From Phytophthora sp. 'mugwort' (taxonomy: Eukaryota > Oomycota > Peronosporomycetes > Peronosporales > Peronosporaceae), in the NCBI GenBank assembly GCA_033558025.1, contig JAUCEF010000005.1, positions 2,728,001 through 2,792,000 on the forward strand: a stretch of DNA of 64,000 nt, read 5' to 3'. Positions 19,610 through 29,803 of this stretch are shown here, one piece after another. Position 1 is the first letter of the stretch. Every line of letters starts with the position of its first letter. Both the position numbers and the translations under genes were made by a program. A model generated the notes under the pieces. It saw only the letters and a program-made list of their open reading frames with translations. It was not told the DNA's origin and did no database searches.

Positions 19610-20462
19610 GCATGAGTGATGACCAATAATACATTGCTGAGCATTGCGCTAAATCCAACTCTTGACAATTTTTTTTTTAATTGAGCTACCTCGGCAGCCA
19701 ACGATACATACTGCAATACTTCGCACGCGTGCAATATTGTGGGTTCTACTCAAAATTTCCCTGGACGATTGATTGAATCGCGCGAGCACAATCGCGCGGC
19801 CACTTGCCCCACCACTAAATAGCATATGCAGCATAAAAGTGTTCGAGATTCACACCGGGCGCTGGGAGCATGCAAATGGTGCTACGTTACGATATCCAGT
19901 ACAACACCACAGAACCAGCGGCAGGTTCACGTCGCACGGAACAACACCAAACCAAGGAACTCCAGTAATGGCTCGGGGGCACAGCAACCCGCGAATTATA
20001 GCGATAACGCAAGAGCTCCACAGCGATACAGTGCGAGGGTGGCAGTGAAGCAGCGCGACAGCCACAATTAAGCAGCACAGCGCTAGAGGCACCGTGAGAA
20101 AGCTCAGCGCCAGAGCCACTGCGACACAGCACGAGAATCACAGCCAGATGGAGCGAGGGTACAGCGCGGTAGCGAGCGAGTCACAACGGAGATAACCAAT
20201 ACGGGTCTTGCTTCCTCAAATCAATTCGACCAATGGGAAACGTCTGTCGATTGCTCGGTCGATTCCACCAACCAACCCAGGGGTGTAAACATAGCCGGAA
20301 TTCAGAATAGAGATGTTTCGCAACAGGGATTCCGCTCCAGCTCCCACAAAATTCACCTATGCACAAACATAAAATGGACTCCAGCAGCTCCTATGAAGAA
20401 TTTGTGCTTTGGAATTGGTGGTTTTGAGGAACACATTCTTCACAGCGAGATTAGCACCAAGC
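19610..20462. other. Intergenic stretch without a supportable gene
   Basis: Between the protease stop and the Myb/SANT-like frame I see no coding sequence. About 20030-20185 is rich in imperfect CAGC/GCGA repeats (for example cagcgcgaca, cagcacagcg). Minus-strand frames here are Cys- and Leu-rich and look random. It is probably the decayed edge of the transposon island. Confidence 0.5.
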
Positions 20463-21160
20463 ATGGGGCCCAAGCGGCGCGATTTTTCTGCAGAGAAAGA
20501 TGTAGCTCTTCTTCGCCAAGTGCTGAGCGAACGCCCTTTCCTTACGGAGAGAGGCAAGACGATGGCTGCATGGGGCGATATTGCCGCTCAGTTACTGAGC
20601 GACGACAGCTTTTCGCGAGACAAGCTGAGCGGCAAGAATGCTCAAGCACGCTTCGACAAATTAGTTCTGCAAAAAAGGCAGCAAAATGCTGTCTCTTTGG
20701 CTGCGTCGGGCATTGACGAGGAAGAGACGGAGAAAGACGTTCATGGTTATATTGGCAGTAATTTCTTAATTTTAACAGGATTTTTAATGATTATTTTAAC
20801 AATGTATACTTGGTTTCGTGATATAGTTAGAGAAGCTGTATATGAAGGTCAACATACTTTGCTCGACGAGCTTATTGCCCTGATTGACGACCACGCTGAA
20901 GCCGTGAGCGCCGATAAGGAAGACGCCAAGCGCAAGCGAGACGCCGATGAAGCGGCTTCGCTTACGGCGCGCCGGCTTGCAATGAAGAGTCCGCAAGATG
21001 GAGGGGAGACCCCAAAGAGAAGAAGAAAGAAGTCGAGATGAGAAAGTTCTTGTTAGAGCTGAAAGTGATGGAGAACAAGGAGAAGAAAGATGATCGAGAG
21101 CATAAGGCTGCTGAACGAGCTCGCAGAAGAGCACAGACGCTTCTTTCTTCAGCTAGCTGA
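20463..21160 (+). pseudogene. Myb/SANT-like protein gene, interrupted by mitochondrial DNA and frameshifted
   Basis: From ATG 20463 the frame encodes a Myb/SANT-like DNA-binding domain (MGPKRRDFSAEKDVALLRQV, MAAWGDIAAQLL, ARFDKLV) of the large family accompanying oomycete transposons. The family sequence then runs into an AT-rich insert (about 20742-20858, annotated separately) and resumes in frame with LLDELIALIDDHAEA. The frame stops at 21041, but homologous-looking charged sequence (KEVEMRKFLLELKVMENK) continues in another frame to a stop at 21158-21160, so a small indel near 21030 is likely. Insert and frameshift together argue for a pseudogene, although the insert itself keeps the frame open. 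The original role was probably as accessory DNA-binding protein or domesticated regulator. Confidence 0.68.
20742..20858 (+). other. NUMT: fragment of mitochondrial cox3
   Basis: About 117 bp are far more AT-rich than both flanks and use T/A-ending codons throughout, unlike the surrounding GC-rich Myb gene. The translation (LTGFLMIILTMYTWFRDIVR then EAVYEGQHT) reads as the part of cytochrome c oxidase subunit III that in most organisms resembles TMYxWWRDVIREstfxGHHT. Only Phe for the second Trp is odd. The codon usage, composition shift and membrane-helix motif fit a nuclear insertion of mitochondrial DNA. Boundaries are set by composition and are good to about 10 bp. It happens to keep the host frame open. 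Confidence 0.72.
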
Positions 21161-21284
21161 GATTTTTGGGAAGCACTTCAATAAGTCGCAGAGCAACTAG
21201 TTATTTTTATCTTGCTGCTAGAACAGTATTAGCTTCTCATATCTAGATACTCTGCTAATGGTGGTGGCTTCAAATAAAAGTACT

Positions 21285-21900
21285 TACTGATCTCGTTTCC
21301 CTCATAGTAGCAGCAATAACAATTCGTCAGCAACATACACACCATAACAAGCTTTCCTATAGGATTCTGGCGCAGCTTTAATTTTTTTGTAGTCGATAAA
21401 TGCCCATTGTGTTTTGAGAATCGCAAACATCCATTCCACACTTTCTCGGACTGAGCTCATGGCAGCATTAAATGCCTGCTCATGTTCTGTCAATTGAGCC
21501 TTCTTAAAACCCGACATGATGAATCGCTTCACGCCGTACGCAGGATCACCGTAGATCACGTATCCACCAAAGTCACTATCGTTTGCCTCGAAACCTCCGC
21601 CAATTTGCTCTCTCTTAACAACGTGATGTCATGCCGTTTGCCCTTAATGGGCCCCCAAAAATGCATCCGGATCAACCACCGCTTGATAATTGAGGCAATG
21701 CACCCTCTTGTGCCCTGAGTACACTTGTTTTTGAAGATTTTCGCGGCAACCTGGCCGAGGTAATGGACGGCAGATCGCGTTCTTGGTCCCGTCAATGAAA
21801 CCAAACACGTTGTGCATGGGAGCACCTTTATCCCGGACAGCACGAACATAACGGCGTATATTCTTCTTGCATATCGCGTCCTGGGATTAAACCGGACCTT
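21285..21900 (-). mobile_element. PIF/Harbinger-type transposase fragment, frameshifted
   Basis: Minus-strand sequence carries the DDE core of a HARBI1-like transposase in two frames: VFGFIDGTKNAICRP (first Asp) and HCLNYQAVVDPDAFLG, then a frameshift near a TTTTTGGGGG run at about 21650. It continues with PIKGKRHDITLLRESKL, VIYGDPAYGV (second Asp) and SSVRESVEWMFAILK (catalytic Glu). The N-terminal part and any terminal repeats are missing or unrecognisable. It cannot encode a working enzyme. Related but different from the larger Harbinger element at 30.6 kb. Confidence 0.75.
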
Positions 21901-22160
21901 GGAAGCGCTCATAGAGCAAGATGACTGCAAGAACAACAAGTCATATCCATAGTCAACACTTCATGTAAGTATACATGTAATAACACAAGAAACCATATAT
22001 TTAGGTAGCACTACTTTACACTAGATTTGGTTCATCCGTAAGTCGCAGACGGAAACCAGGTCGGCGGGAAGGTCAAAAATAAACACACCGAAAATATATC
22101 GGTATTTTCGGTATCAATTCTTTATTTTCGGACTAGCACCAATAAAATAAGAATGTTACG

Positions 22161-24033
22161 TTGACCACCTCCAAAACTCGTACTATACTTTATTCCTGCA
22201 CCAGCCATCTCGACGGGTCTGCTGTGGCCATGCATCTTGAGTTGGCATCTCAGCATGATCCCACACCTCACTTTCTAACAAGCATCAAGACTCGCAAGCT
22301 TTTCTACCCTCCTCTTCCCTCCGCAATGGCCGACTACCTACTCGCTGCTGTCCCTCCGCAGCCCACTTTCACGCCCAGGCAGATTCAGATTTTTTACTTC
22401 AAGCCCTGCTTGGACGAGGAAGGAGACATCACGGGGTACTACTGATGCAAGACTTGCGCAAGTGCCGCAAACACACACCCAAGACGGGGTACACCATCTG
22501 GTGTCCCACGTCAGGGTAGCGCACTCGACCTTTGAGACTGACATGCGTGACGCCACCGTCGCGGCGACCGGAACGCTGATGCCTCGAACTGGTATGCCTG
22601 GCCCCGGTGTATCGTCACCGGCAACCTACCGCTTTCCTTTTGTGAATCCAAGGAAACGCGGCGGGAACTATATACTTTTCGTGCCTAATTGAGTGATTTG
22701 CTGTTTCTACCTTTTTGTAACTGCTGACTAGGAACACGAGCCTAGACCCCATCTCTATGACCACCATGACCTCTACCATAGCGGCAGCGACGAAGGCGGT
22801 GGAGAAGGCTATCGGCGACGAGATGCCGGAGCATATGGCCTCATTTTCAGGACGGGTGGACGCACGGGATGGGGCTGTCTACGGCTGATACGTGACGGAA
22901 GGGGGGAAACAATACCCACTTTCGTCACTATTGTCAGTGATGGACGGGCCTGACGACCAGCCGAATGCGGAGGGCCATCTGGCTGCTACCAAACGGTTTC
23001 TACCGTTTTTTTGGTAAGTCTATTTCCGGCTCTTTGTTTTTAATTTGTGACAATTGTGCTGTCAACAAGCGGCTCGCCAATCTGCTGGGCGTGCCGCTTG
23101 TCGGTTGTGCAAGTCACCGGCTCAACTTGGCCGTGCGCGAGTACCTGGAGCCATATGACGACTTGCTTGAAGAGGTGCAGCACCTGGCGCGGAAGCTGTG
23201 GGCGCGCAAGCAAGCGGCTAGGTTGTGGTATGTGCTATTCACGATTTATCTATTTGGTCCACATTTTGTGACTTAATTGTGCTTTTCTTCCTTAACCGAA
23301 AATAGTGCCAAGACCCCATTGGTTGCCGTGCTTCGACAGGACACACGCTAGCCAGCACCATTTCGATGCTGAATCGCAATTTTCAGCTACACGAGTTCGT
23401 TTCAGCAGACGAAGAGCTGGCCGATTTCCTCCTCTGGCGTATGGTGCACCGCAAGCTGGAGGCGCTGTTCGCGAGCCTGCGCGATGTGGAGTCTATGTCC
23501 AAGCGACTTCAAGCGAGAAATCTGACGCTGCTAGATTCGCACGCCCTCTTGCCGCCCTTCTGGACGTTCGGCCGGCATTTGTCAATTATCTCGGTTGCAA
23601 CTTTGATGCAGCTTGCTAAGTCTACGGCACTAACTACCGTGTGTGTTTCTATATATAGCGCCCGATGTTGACATCGTCCACTCCGCTGTGTGTGAGCAAG
23701 CTGTTGTGAAGGTCCTCCATGGACTGCCGGTTTCGCTATCAAGTGCTGAAGAGGTTTGGAGCCTTCCCTGCGTACGCGTGCAGGCGTGCCGGAGCCAGCG
23801 TCGGTGGGCTCAGAAGGCTTCGCAAGCGCACGCTCAAGCGCCGCGAGGTTGCCACTGAAACGGCTTCCTACATGCCGCTCGGGTCTATTCCGCCCACTTC
23901 CAACACTGTAGAAAGGCTGTTCAGTGTGGCTCGTGCTGTTTTGCGCCACGAGCACCATCGCCTCTCGCCTACGATGTTGGCAATTATTCTGTTTGTGAGG
24001 ACTAACAGTGCGCGTTGGGATGTGGCGACTTAG
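22161..24033 (+). mobile_element. hAT-like transposon remnant (copy 1)
   Basis: Pieces of one hAT transposase lie in order on the plus strand but in different frames and with stops. They are a BED-like zinc-finger region (22440-22560, CKTCAKCRKHTP then HLVSHVRVAHS), a segment near 22900 (QYPLLSSL-like), the RNase-H-fold core at 23040-23190 (DNCAVNKRLANLLGVPLVG, CASHRLNLAV), a mid-region (23366-23620) and the C-terminal dimerisation domain at 23880-24030 (PPTSNTVERLFSVARAVL, LSPTMLAIILFVRTN). Several frameshifts and at least one in-frame stop make it inactive. I could not find convincing terminal inverted repeats or target duplications. Confidence 0.78.
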
Positions 24034-24134
24034 AGAGCGCTTGTAGGCCGTCAGGTGGGTAAGGCTGCAGTAATATACTGCGGCACCACCGTGTCTTTTG
24101 TTATTCATTTCTGTTGCTACAAGTACGCAAACTA

Positions 24135-25520
24135 CTATGTATTTCCTTGCTCTTCCATCAATCGAATAATGAACATGCCTATGTGTGAGGCACTTTCTGG
24201 TAGAACGAAGCACGTGATTCGCACTACTAAAAGGTCGTTCAGCTGGCGCAGATGTCCCCGCAATGAAACGCAAATCCGTGTACGCTCCCGCTTGTCCACA
24301 CGCTGGCGCCTCCTCTCGCGAAGCAACGAAACGTATCTCCGTCCCGCACCTGCCTCGGCCCCGCTCCCTCCGTTGGTTTGTTTTACAACCACGAAACGCT
24401 TGAGTAGCGCGCGTTCGTCATCCATCAGGCTGTCTTTCTTGCCGTCCAGCTCCTTCACCGCAGCCGCTTTAAAGAGTGGAGAGTGGGAGATGTAGGCATC
24501 AGCTGACAGGTAGTCCTTCAACGTGTGGGTAGTCCTCGAGCATCAAGTGAAAATATTCTGAGCTGTACCAACGTGTTGCCACGGTTCTGAAGGTCCGTCA
24601 TCACGCGTTAAAGTTTGTGAGGGTTGGTGTCACCCTGCGAATCTTTTCCGAGTCAGTGCGCCGAATGGTGTCGATTTCGTCGACTTGCTTGGCTTCTCCC
24701 ATACTACAAAGGGACTGCTTGAGCATTTTATGGGTGGAGAACAAGCGCGTGACGTTGCGTCTTATTGGGCAGAACAGGGTCAACTCGCGGAGCGCTCCAG
24801 CAGCTTTGACGTTACGCTGCGTCACCAATTGTCGACCTTTGAGATGGACTGCTGAACGGTAGGTCGGCGTGCGAGGAATGCTTTCACTACCATGTTCAGC
24901 TTATGACAGCCGCATCCAATTAGAGGAACCCCCCACCGTTGTCCGCTAACGCCTTGTTGGTGCACAGTTGTCGCCGATGAGAGTCGATGGAGATCCCATA
25001 ATTTTCCGTACAGAGCCAGCACAGAGTCGAGTAGCGCATAGTGTCCAGAAGCTGTGTACGTCTTCTCGTTGAGAGGTGGCAAACACCCGAGAAGCACCTC
25101 ACGGTACTCGCCGTTATCCATGAACGTCGCGATAACCCCGATGTAATGGGCGAGCCGTCGGTTCAGCAATAAAAAACATGATACCGTAGTCGATTGGCGT
25201 ACCAGCTCTTCCACAAGCACGACAAGTCGGGTGGTGTACAGCGCGATGCTGTTACTGCTTACAGGGTCGAGCTTGGAGATTCCACGCGGCTAACAAATTG
25301 CCCACCTCTGAGACGGGCATGTCGCGCAGGATTGTCCATTCCAGCCGCCCAAACGCGCTCATCTCCTTGTCGAGCAGGAAACGCTCCCGGACAAAACCGA
25401 GCGGATTGGGATCATTACGAGTATTCTTGTCGTACTTCTCGGCGAAAGCGGTTCCCACGCAGCTCCCGAGATGGTTTCGTAAGTTGGTGAGCCCCGCCCT
25501 TCACGATTGTTTCGGCTTGG
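24135..25520 (-). mobile_element. hAT-like transposon remnant (copy 2, opposite strand)
   Basis: A second hAT transposase lies on the minus strand, tail to tail with copy 1. Reading leftwards: AFGRLEWTILRDMPVSEV (25300-25370), a core with GVPLIGCGCHKLNMVVKAFL (about 24870-24945), FCPIRRNVTRLFSTHKML (about 24720-24780) and the dimerisation segment FIAGTSAPAERPFSSANHVL, whose end extends to about 24170. Frames shift between pieces. The sequence differs clearly from copy 1 (GCGCHKLNM against GCASHRLNL), so these are two families, not an inverted duplication. Confidence 0.75.
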
Positions 25521-25854
25521 TGGAATACTTCCGGCACTGATATGAGACCAAGCCTCCGACGGCGACAGAAAAGTAGAAAAAAAAGCGAACGTCGTCGGGG
25601 ACTGTCCATCGAAAATGAGCTTGACTGGACTACTATGGAAACTTCATCGGAGACAGCAAAGCAAAAATGTGACTACAGTAGCGTAGGGGTCCTTGGCAGC
25701 GCACGCACTCCCGTAGACACCAGTTGCTTTTCTCGGTATATCGTCGTCTCTATTGTAAATTCTGCAAATTAGTAATAAAACTAAAAAAATACAAAATGGG
25801 AACAATTTAATCGAGATATAAAACGACTTACTTGCGGTTTGATCCCCCAAATCT

Positions 25855-25925
25855 CTGTGTCATCGCTAAGCGACACGAACCAGGCTGTGCCTTGTGGTTG
25901 GTTAACCACTAGACCCTCCACCGAT
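25855..25925 (-). mobile_element. Possible tRNA-derived SINE head
   Basis: Read on the minus strand, GGGTCTAGTGG (complement of 25906-25916) is close to a Pol III A box, and GGTTCGTGTCG (complement of 25871-25881) is close to a B box, 24 nt apart. Each matches about 9 of 11 consensus positions. The spacing is shorter than in real tRNAs and no acceptor stem forms, so it is not a tRNA gene. A degenerate SINE head is the best explanation, tentatively. Confidence 0.33.
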
Positions 25926-25966
25926 CCCGTTGTTTTTATCGGGTCGAAATAATATTCCTTATTATT

Positions 25967-26060
25967 AAGTAATGTCTATGAGTGAGTGTGAGCCACATAA
26001 GTTACTAATAAGAGTAACTTATGTGGCTCACAGTCACACACTCACTCATAGACATTACTT
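25967..26060. repeat. Long hairpin (foldback) sequence
   Basis: A 40-nt left arm (25967-26006) pairs with a 48-nt right arm (26013-26060) around a 6-nt loop, aataag. The arms are identical apart from one extra 8-nt piece in the right arm (around cagtcaca). It looks like a foldback MITE or two transposon ends joined head to head. Nearby ORFs do not cover it. Confidence 0.85.
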
Positions 26061-26172
26061 CGTAATGATGTGGATAAATATGATCACTTATCTGACCATA
26101 CTTAACTTTGTATGGGGGCATATTCGCCCAATCACTATCTAAGCTTTAATTAGATAAACAGCCAATCAGATA

Positions 26173-27454
26173 ATGTATGTCAAAGCATTTTGGCCAATCG
26201 TAGTGGTAGGTAGGTCCTCTACTCCAGTCATCCTGACGTATTGGATCGGAGGGAAACGAAACATATGTGTACCTGTATTCAAAACCATTGGTGAAGAGCA
26301 TATCACTTGCATATTTGCATCTTATCCAACCAGGATAGGCCTAGACGAGCTAAAAAAAGCCTGGCAAAACGAAGCGAGGCAAAGCAACAGCCATCAAGGC
26401 GTTCAATGCCTTCCTAAAGAGTGATAATGTTGAGTTTGGGTATGTTAAGCAATGCATTAAACAGGACGATTCAGGCAAGTCTTTTGTAGCTGTATTGGAC
26501 AGGTTTGGTATGTAACTTGCATTTAACGAGGGTAAGAAGGGCAAGGCACTTGCTCGAAATACCGCAATGCAATATTATAGTCAAAGTAAGTTGTGGCTGT
26601 TTGAGCTCATCCCCGTGCAATGACACATTGTCAAAGCAAAGTTGCTTAGCATGAGGGAGACACTCGACAGCTTCTGTACGAAGCGAGACGGAAAGGTAGT
26701 CAACAAAGCACCACCGTGCTCAAAAGGCGATTTGAAAACGATGATGTTGTATTTGTATCAAAACGCAAGTTCATCTAGTGACTACCAAGACGCTGCGTTG
26801 CTGTGTCTGCTGTGGTACCTGTTTGGGTGGGCGTCAGATTTCTCGCTCGTCCGAAAATAGAACATCTCCGTCGACGCATCGGGCGTGTTCTTCGTGCGCT
26901 TCATCCGCATGACAACATAGAAGAGCAGGGGCTCTCGTTGTTTCCGGACGCCGACTTCGTCACCTGCCCTCTCCACGCGATCGCTGTGGCTCTGATCATA
27001 CAAGCTGTTCCGTCCGTCGTCTTGATCGACAACTTGCCTGACATACCTGTCGGAGTCGCTGTCGACTTGTCTCCGGCGACGCCGCTACTGGAGGTTCTGA
27101 ACCGCCCTTCCGAGTTTTCTGCACATGTATTCACTGCTACGCCCGGTCCCGCTGTTCCCCGCCCCCGTCATCGCTGTCCCGACGATATACTCCAACGTTA
27201 ACCGCATGCACGATCGTGTCGCTGCTGAAATGACGGTCTCTTGGTCGTCGCACTCGTTTCACCGCGGAGGAGATCAGTACGTGAACGGCTGCGACGGACA
27301 TTCGGAGCATCTTCATGACCAGTACTTGAGTGATGCCCTCAACGCTAACATCATTCAGCACCCGAAGCTGCGTCGGGCCGCCTTTATCCATGGTCCGGAT
27401 CGCACGGATGTACTCGACCCTGTATACAAGGCGCCCAAAGCTGGGGACATCTAG
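26173..27454 (+). mobile_element. Crypton-like tyrosine recombinase remnant
   Basis: Fragments in three frames resemble the tyrosine recombinases of oomycete Crypton elements. They include LKTMMLYLYQNASSSSDYQD and ALLCLLWYLFGWASDFSLVR (26730-26860), ISVDASGVFFVRFIRM (26867-26911), GLSLFPDADFVTCPLHAIAV (about 26930-26990) and SSHSFHRGGDQYVNGCDG (27245-27300), which has the HxxR-type motif of the family. The region before it (26340-26520) holds a KKAWQNEAR-type N-terminus. Stops and frameshifts separate the pieces, and the final catalytic Tyr region is lost or unrecognised. Inactive. Confidence 0.6.
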
Positions 27455-27506
27455 ACTGGAAGGCTTTCTCCGTCTACGATGTGTCTGACATGCTCAGCAG
27501 TGTCAT

Positions 27507-27675
27507 TAATACCCGAAAAACCTTGTCGAGAATAGAAGTAAAACCTTGATAATACCGAGTCATTTGCCGATAATACCCGAAAAACCTTGTCGAAAATAAA
27601 AGTAAAATCTTGTTGAAATATCAAAATATTGTCGAGTATGTCCGAAAAATCCTCGTCTGGAATAGATGAAAAAGC
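27507..27675. repeat. Direct repeats with ATACCCGAAA-type core
   Basis: Two 42-bp units (27507-27548 and 27571-27612) match at 39 of 42 positions; a third, diverged unit follows at about 27634-27675. All contain an ATAYCCGAAA- or ATGTCCGAAA-like core. They immediately precede the helix-turn-helix fragment at 27707. Confidence 0.8.
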
Positions 27676-27706
27676 AAGCTTCCGAAACGAATAATCAAGA
27701 AGCAAC

Positions 27707-28100
27707 ATGACAGACACGACACAACACACGATCGCTGAGAAAATCGAGATCATCTTAGCCGTGAAGGAGCAAGGAAGGACCATCCGAGACGTCTCGCAAG
27801 AAACCAATACTCCGCGCACGACGCTACTCGTTTTTTTGGCCGCGGAAGAGGATCTGTTTTCCACGCCGACGACCCGTCTTCAAAACGTGCGAGACATCCT
27901 GGAGTTCCTGCTCTAACCAAGGAGTTCGAGCCCGAATTGGTTAGTATCGTCCGAAAAGGTTTGAAGGTGTCACGTAGTGACATTATTGCGGAGTGCGTCA
28001 AGAAAATTCCAGGGTTGGCGGAGAAAGCCGGTGGAGCTTAAAGCTCGTGGCTTCTTTACCCGGTTCATCGAGCGCAATAACCTTGCTGATTGTGCGGAAC
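27707..28100 (+). mobile_element. Helix-turn-helix (CENP-B/psq-like) transposase N-terminus, broken
   Basis: ATG 27707 opens MTDTTQHTIAEKIEIILAVK and TIRDVSQETNTPRTTL, a helix-turn-helix of the psq/CENP-B type used by pogo-like transposases. The homologous sequence then shifts frame (EFEPELVSIVRKGLKVSRSD, ALKARGFFTRFIERNN) through about 28090. No DDE domain follows. It sits between two clusters of CCGAAA-containing repeats. Confidence 0.5.
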
Positions 28101-28120
28101 GTTATAAACGATCTCCCAGG

Positions 28121-28225
28121 CGGTGTCGAGAATACCCGAAATCACCCGGGCGCCGGTGTCGGTATATCCGAAACGACCAACCAGGTGCCGGTGTCCAGTA
28201 TATCCGAAACGATAGCCCGGTCGAG
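28121..28225. repeat. Three tandem 33-35-bp units with CGGTGTC and TAYCCGAAA
   Basis: Units begin with cggtgtc at 28121, 28154 and 28189 and each has AATACCCGAAA or TATATCCGAAA about 13 bp later. The core is the same as in the repeats at 27507-27675, on the other side of the helix-turn-helix fragment. Confidence 0.8.
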
Positions 28226-28379
28226 TTTACTTGAACGACCAAGCGTGAAGAAGGATATCGGATGCAAAGTTTTTCCCATGGTGATTGATGAAGGCGACGA
28301 AACGGTATAATGCCAATCGTCACCAATGCAGCGGATAGCCCATTGGTTTGTAGAACTACCGCTGTTTGCTTTAGGCCAG

Positions 28380-29065
28380 ACCATGAGTCGTACCACCACC
28401 AGGTCACAAGGAAAAACCTGGATACGATCGAGCCTCAAAGTTGGTTAAATGACACCGTAATGTCATATTTCATCCGAGCACATCACTGTCAACGGCGCAA
28501 CCTTCCATTTCGACTGCCAGTTATTTGGAATTATACTAAGCGGGTACAAAGAAACGAGCGCAACATGGTGGCGACGTACAAGGCATATATGACGTAACGG
28601 CACGATTTCCGCACGAAAAGTCTCGAATCGTCATTATGCATGAACGGTTATTGGCGTTTTGTGGTGATGCAAAACCCAGTGCTCACCATTGAAGAAGTAA
28701 AATCTTACATGCTGCACGTAGACTCGAAGGAATACCACTCAACCCAGGAGATCGGGACAATTCTTGGAGGGTATTTTAAGGTAGAGGCGATGGAGAACTA
28801 TGGCAAAAAGCGAGTTACATATGCGACCAAGCGCGTACAGACCAACTCGCCACAACGCAACAGCTTTGATTGCGGTATCTTCGTGCTGTACTTCATGCGC
28901 GAGGTGAACCGAGCGCTCATTCGTGACCCGAATCTCTTGCATCTCCTCAACATTGGCAACATCTGCTGCGTGTCAAAAAAAAATAAAGTTCAACTTCAAC
29001 TTGATGCGAATGCAGTTCAAGAAACTTTTCCTCGACGACAAGGCGTTATAGCAGTAGCCGACTAG
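28380..29065 (+). mobile_element. Ulp1-like (C48) cysteine protease fragment, transposon-derived
   Basis: NLDTIEPQSWLNDTVMSYFI at 28415-28480 is the WLND-type entrance motif of the Ulp1 SUMO-protease fold. NSPQRNSFDCGIFVLYFMRE at 28845-28905 contains the Gln and the nucleophile region (FDCGIFVL). The His/Asp block between them is not clearly seen, and frames are broken around 28600. Ulp1 domains are commonly carried by plant and oomycete transposons, and this one lies in the decayed island. Not a working protease gene. Confidence 0.62.
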
Positions 29066-29803
29066 TACCATGTTAATTCAAACGCGTTAATTCCCTCAGT
29101 GACTAATTAATCCCTACTGCCGGGGCGGTATTAGATTTCCTGTCGCCCATCCACCCCGTCGTCCTGCCACCCTTCCACGCCGACCGCCCCCGCCACCCCG
29201 CCGCTGCTACCGCCTTCGTTAATGAAAGAGTTTAGAGTGTTACTGTTTAGTGTGGCTCACAACATGTAATGCATAATTACTCGGGATGTGCCATGGTAGA
29301 GGTCGTCGGTCGGAGAGGTCCGTCGGTCGGATATTTTATGATATGACGGGGTATTCGCCGGCGCCGCCGCAATACGTGCTGCAATTGCATGCCTGGGGTA
29401 TTGCAAGCTGCAATACCCCAGGTAGGCTTACAGTATTGCAAAATTCCAATACCCGCAGAACAAGTTGATATGTGAACTTCACATACTGTATAACATACGT
29501 ACATGCGGGCGTTATGTTCATCCGGCCACCTGTAACTACCAATCAAAACACGAGGGTTCCCATAAGGTTTAATACAGCGAGGTAATTTTCATCGGGACAG
29601 ATTGTTTTTTGCACCGCTCCAAACATACGGTCCGTTAAAGGCATGTCTATTTCGTCCATTCACGATTTCGGTACGGACGCAAGGCAGCATGGCTCGTTGA
29701 CGCAAGCCTGCCCCAGGAAGCCTAGGTCGACGTTCTAACGGGTACACACGAGAATGCGAGTCCTTTGGCAAGAAGCTAGATGTAAAAACCTTTCATCTTC
29801 GCA
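29066..29803. other. Transposon-island filler without a gene
   Basis: No supported gene. About 29145-29220 is C-rich and low in complexity. The 29392-29422 hairpin is listed separately. Confidence 0.5.
29392..29422. repeat. Perfect 14-bp inverted repeat with 3-nt loop
   Basis: CCTGGGGTATTGCA (29392-29405) is followed by AGC and the exact complement TGCAATACCCCAGG (29409-29422). Shorter relatives of GGGTATT/AATACCC occur nearby (29349, 29447). It may be a transposon end; it is too far from a gene to be called a terminator. Confidence 0.85.

Noticed and set aside
19850..20141. Cys/Leu-rich minus-strand frames suggesting small secreted proteins
   Set aside because: They come from imperfect CAG-type repeats; no signal peptide, promoter or codon bias supports them.
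25967..26060. Hairpin as a CRISPR repeat or a bacterial attachment site
   Set aside because: It is a single copy with no spacers, in a clearly eukaryotic window.
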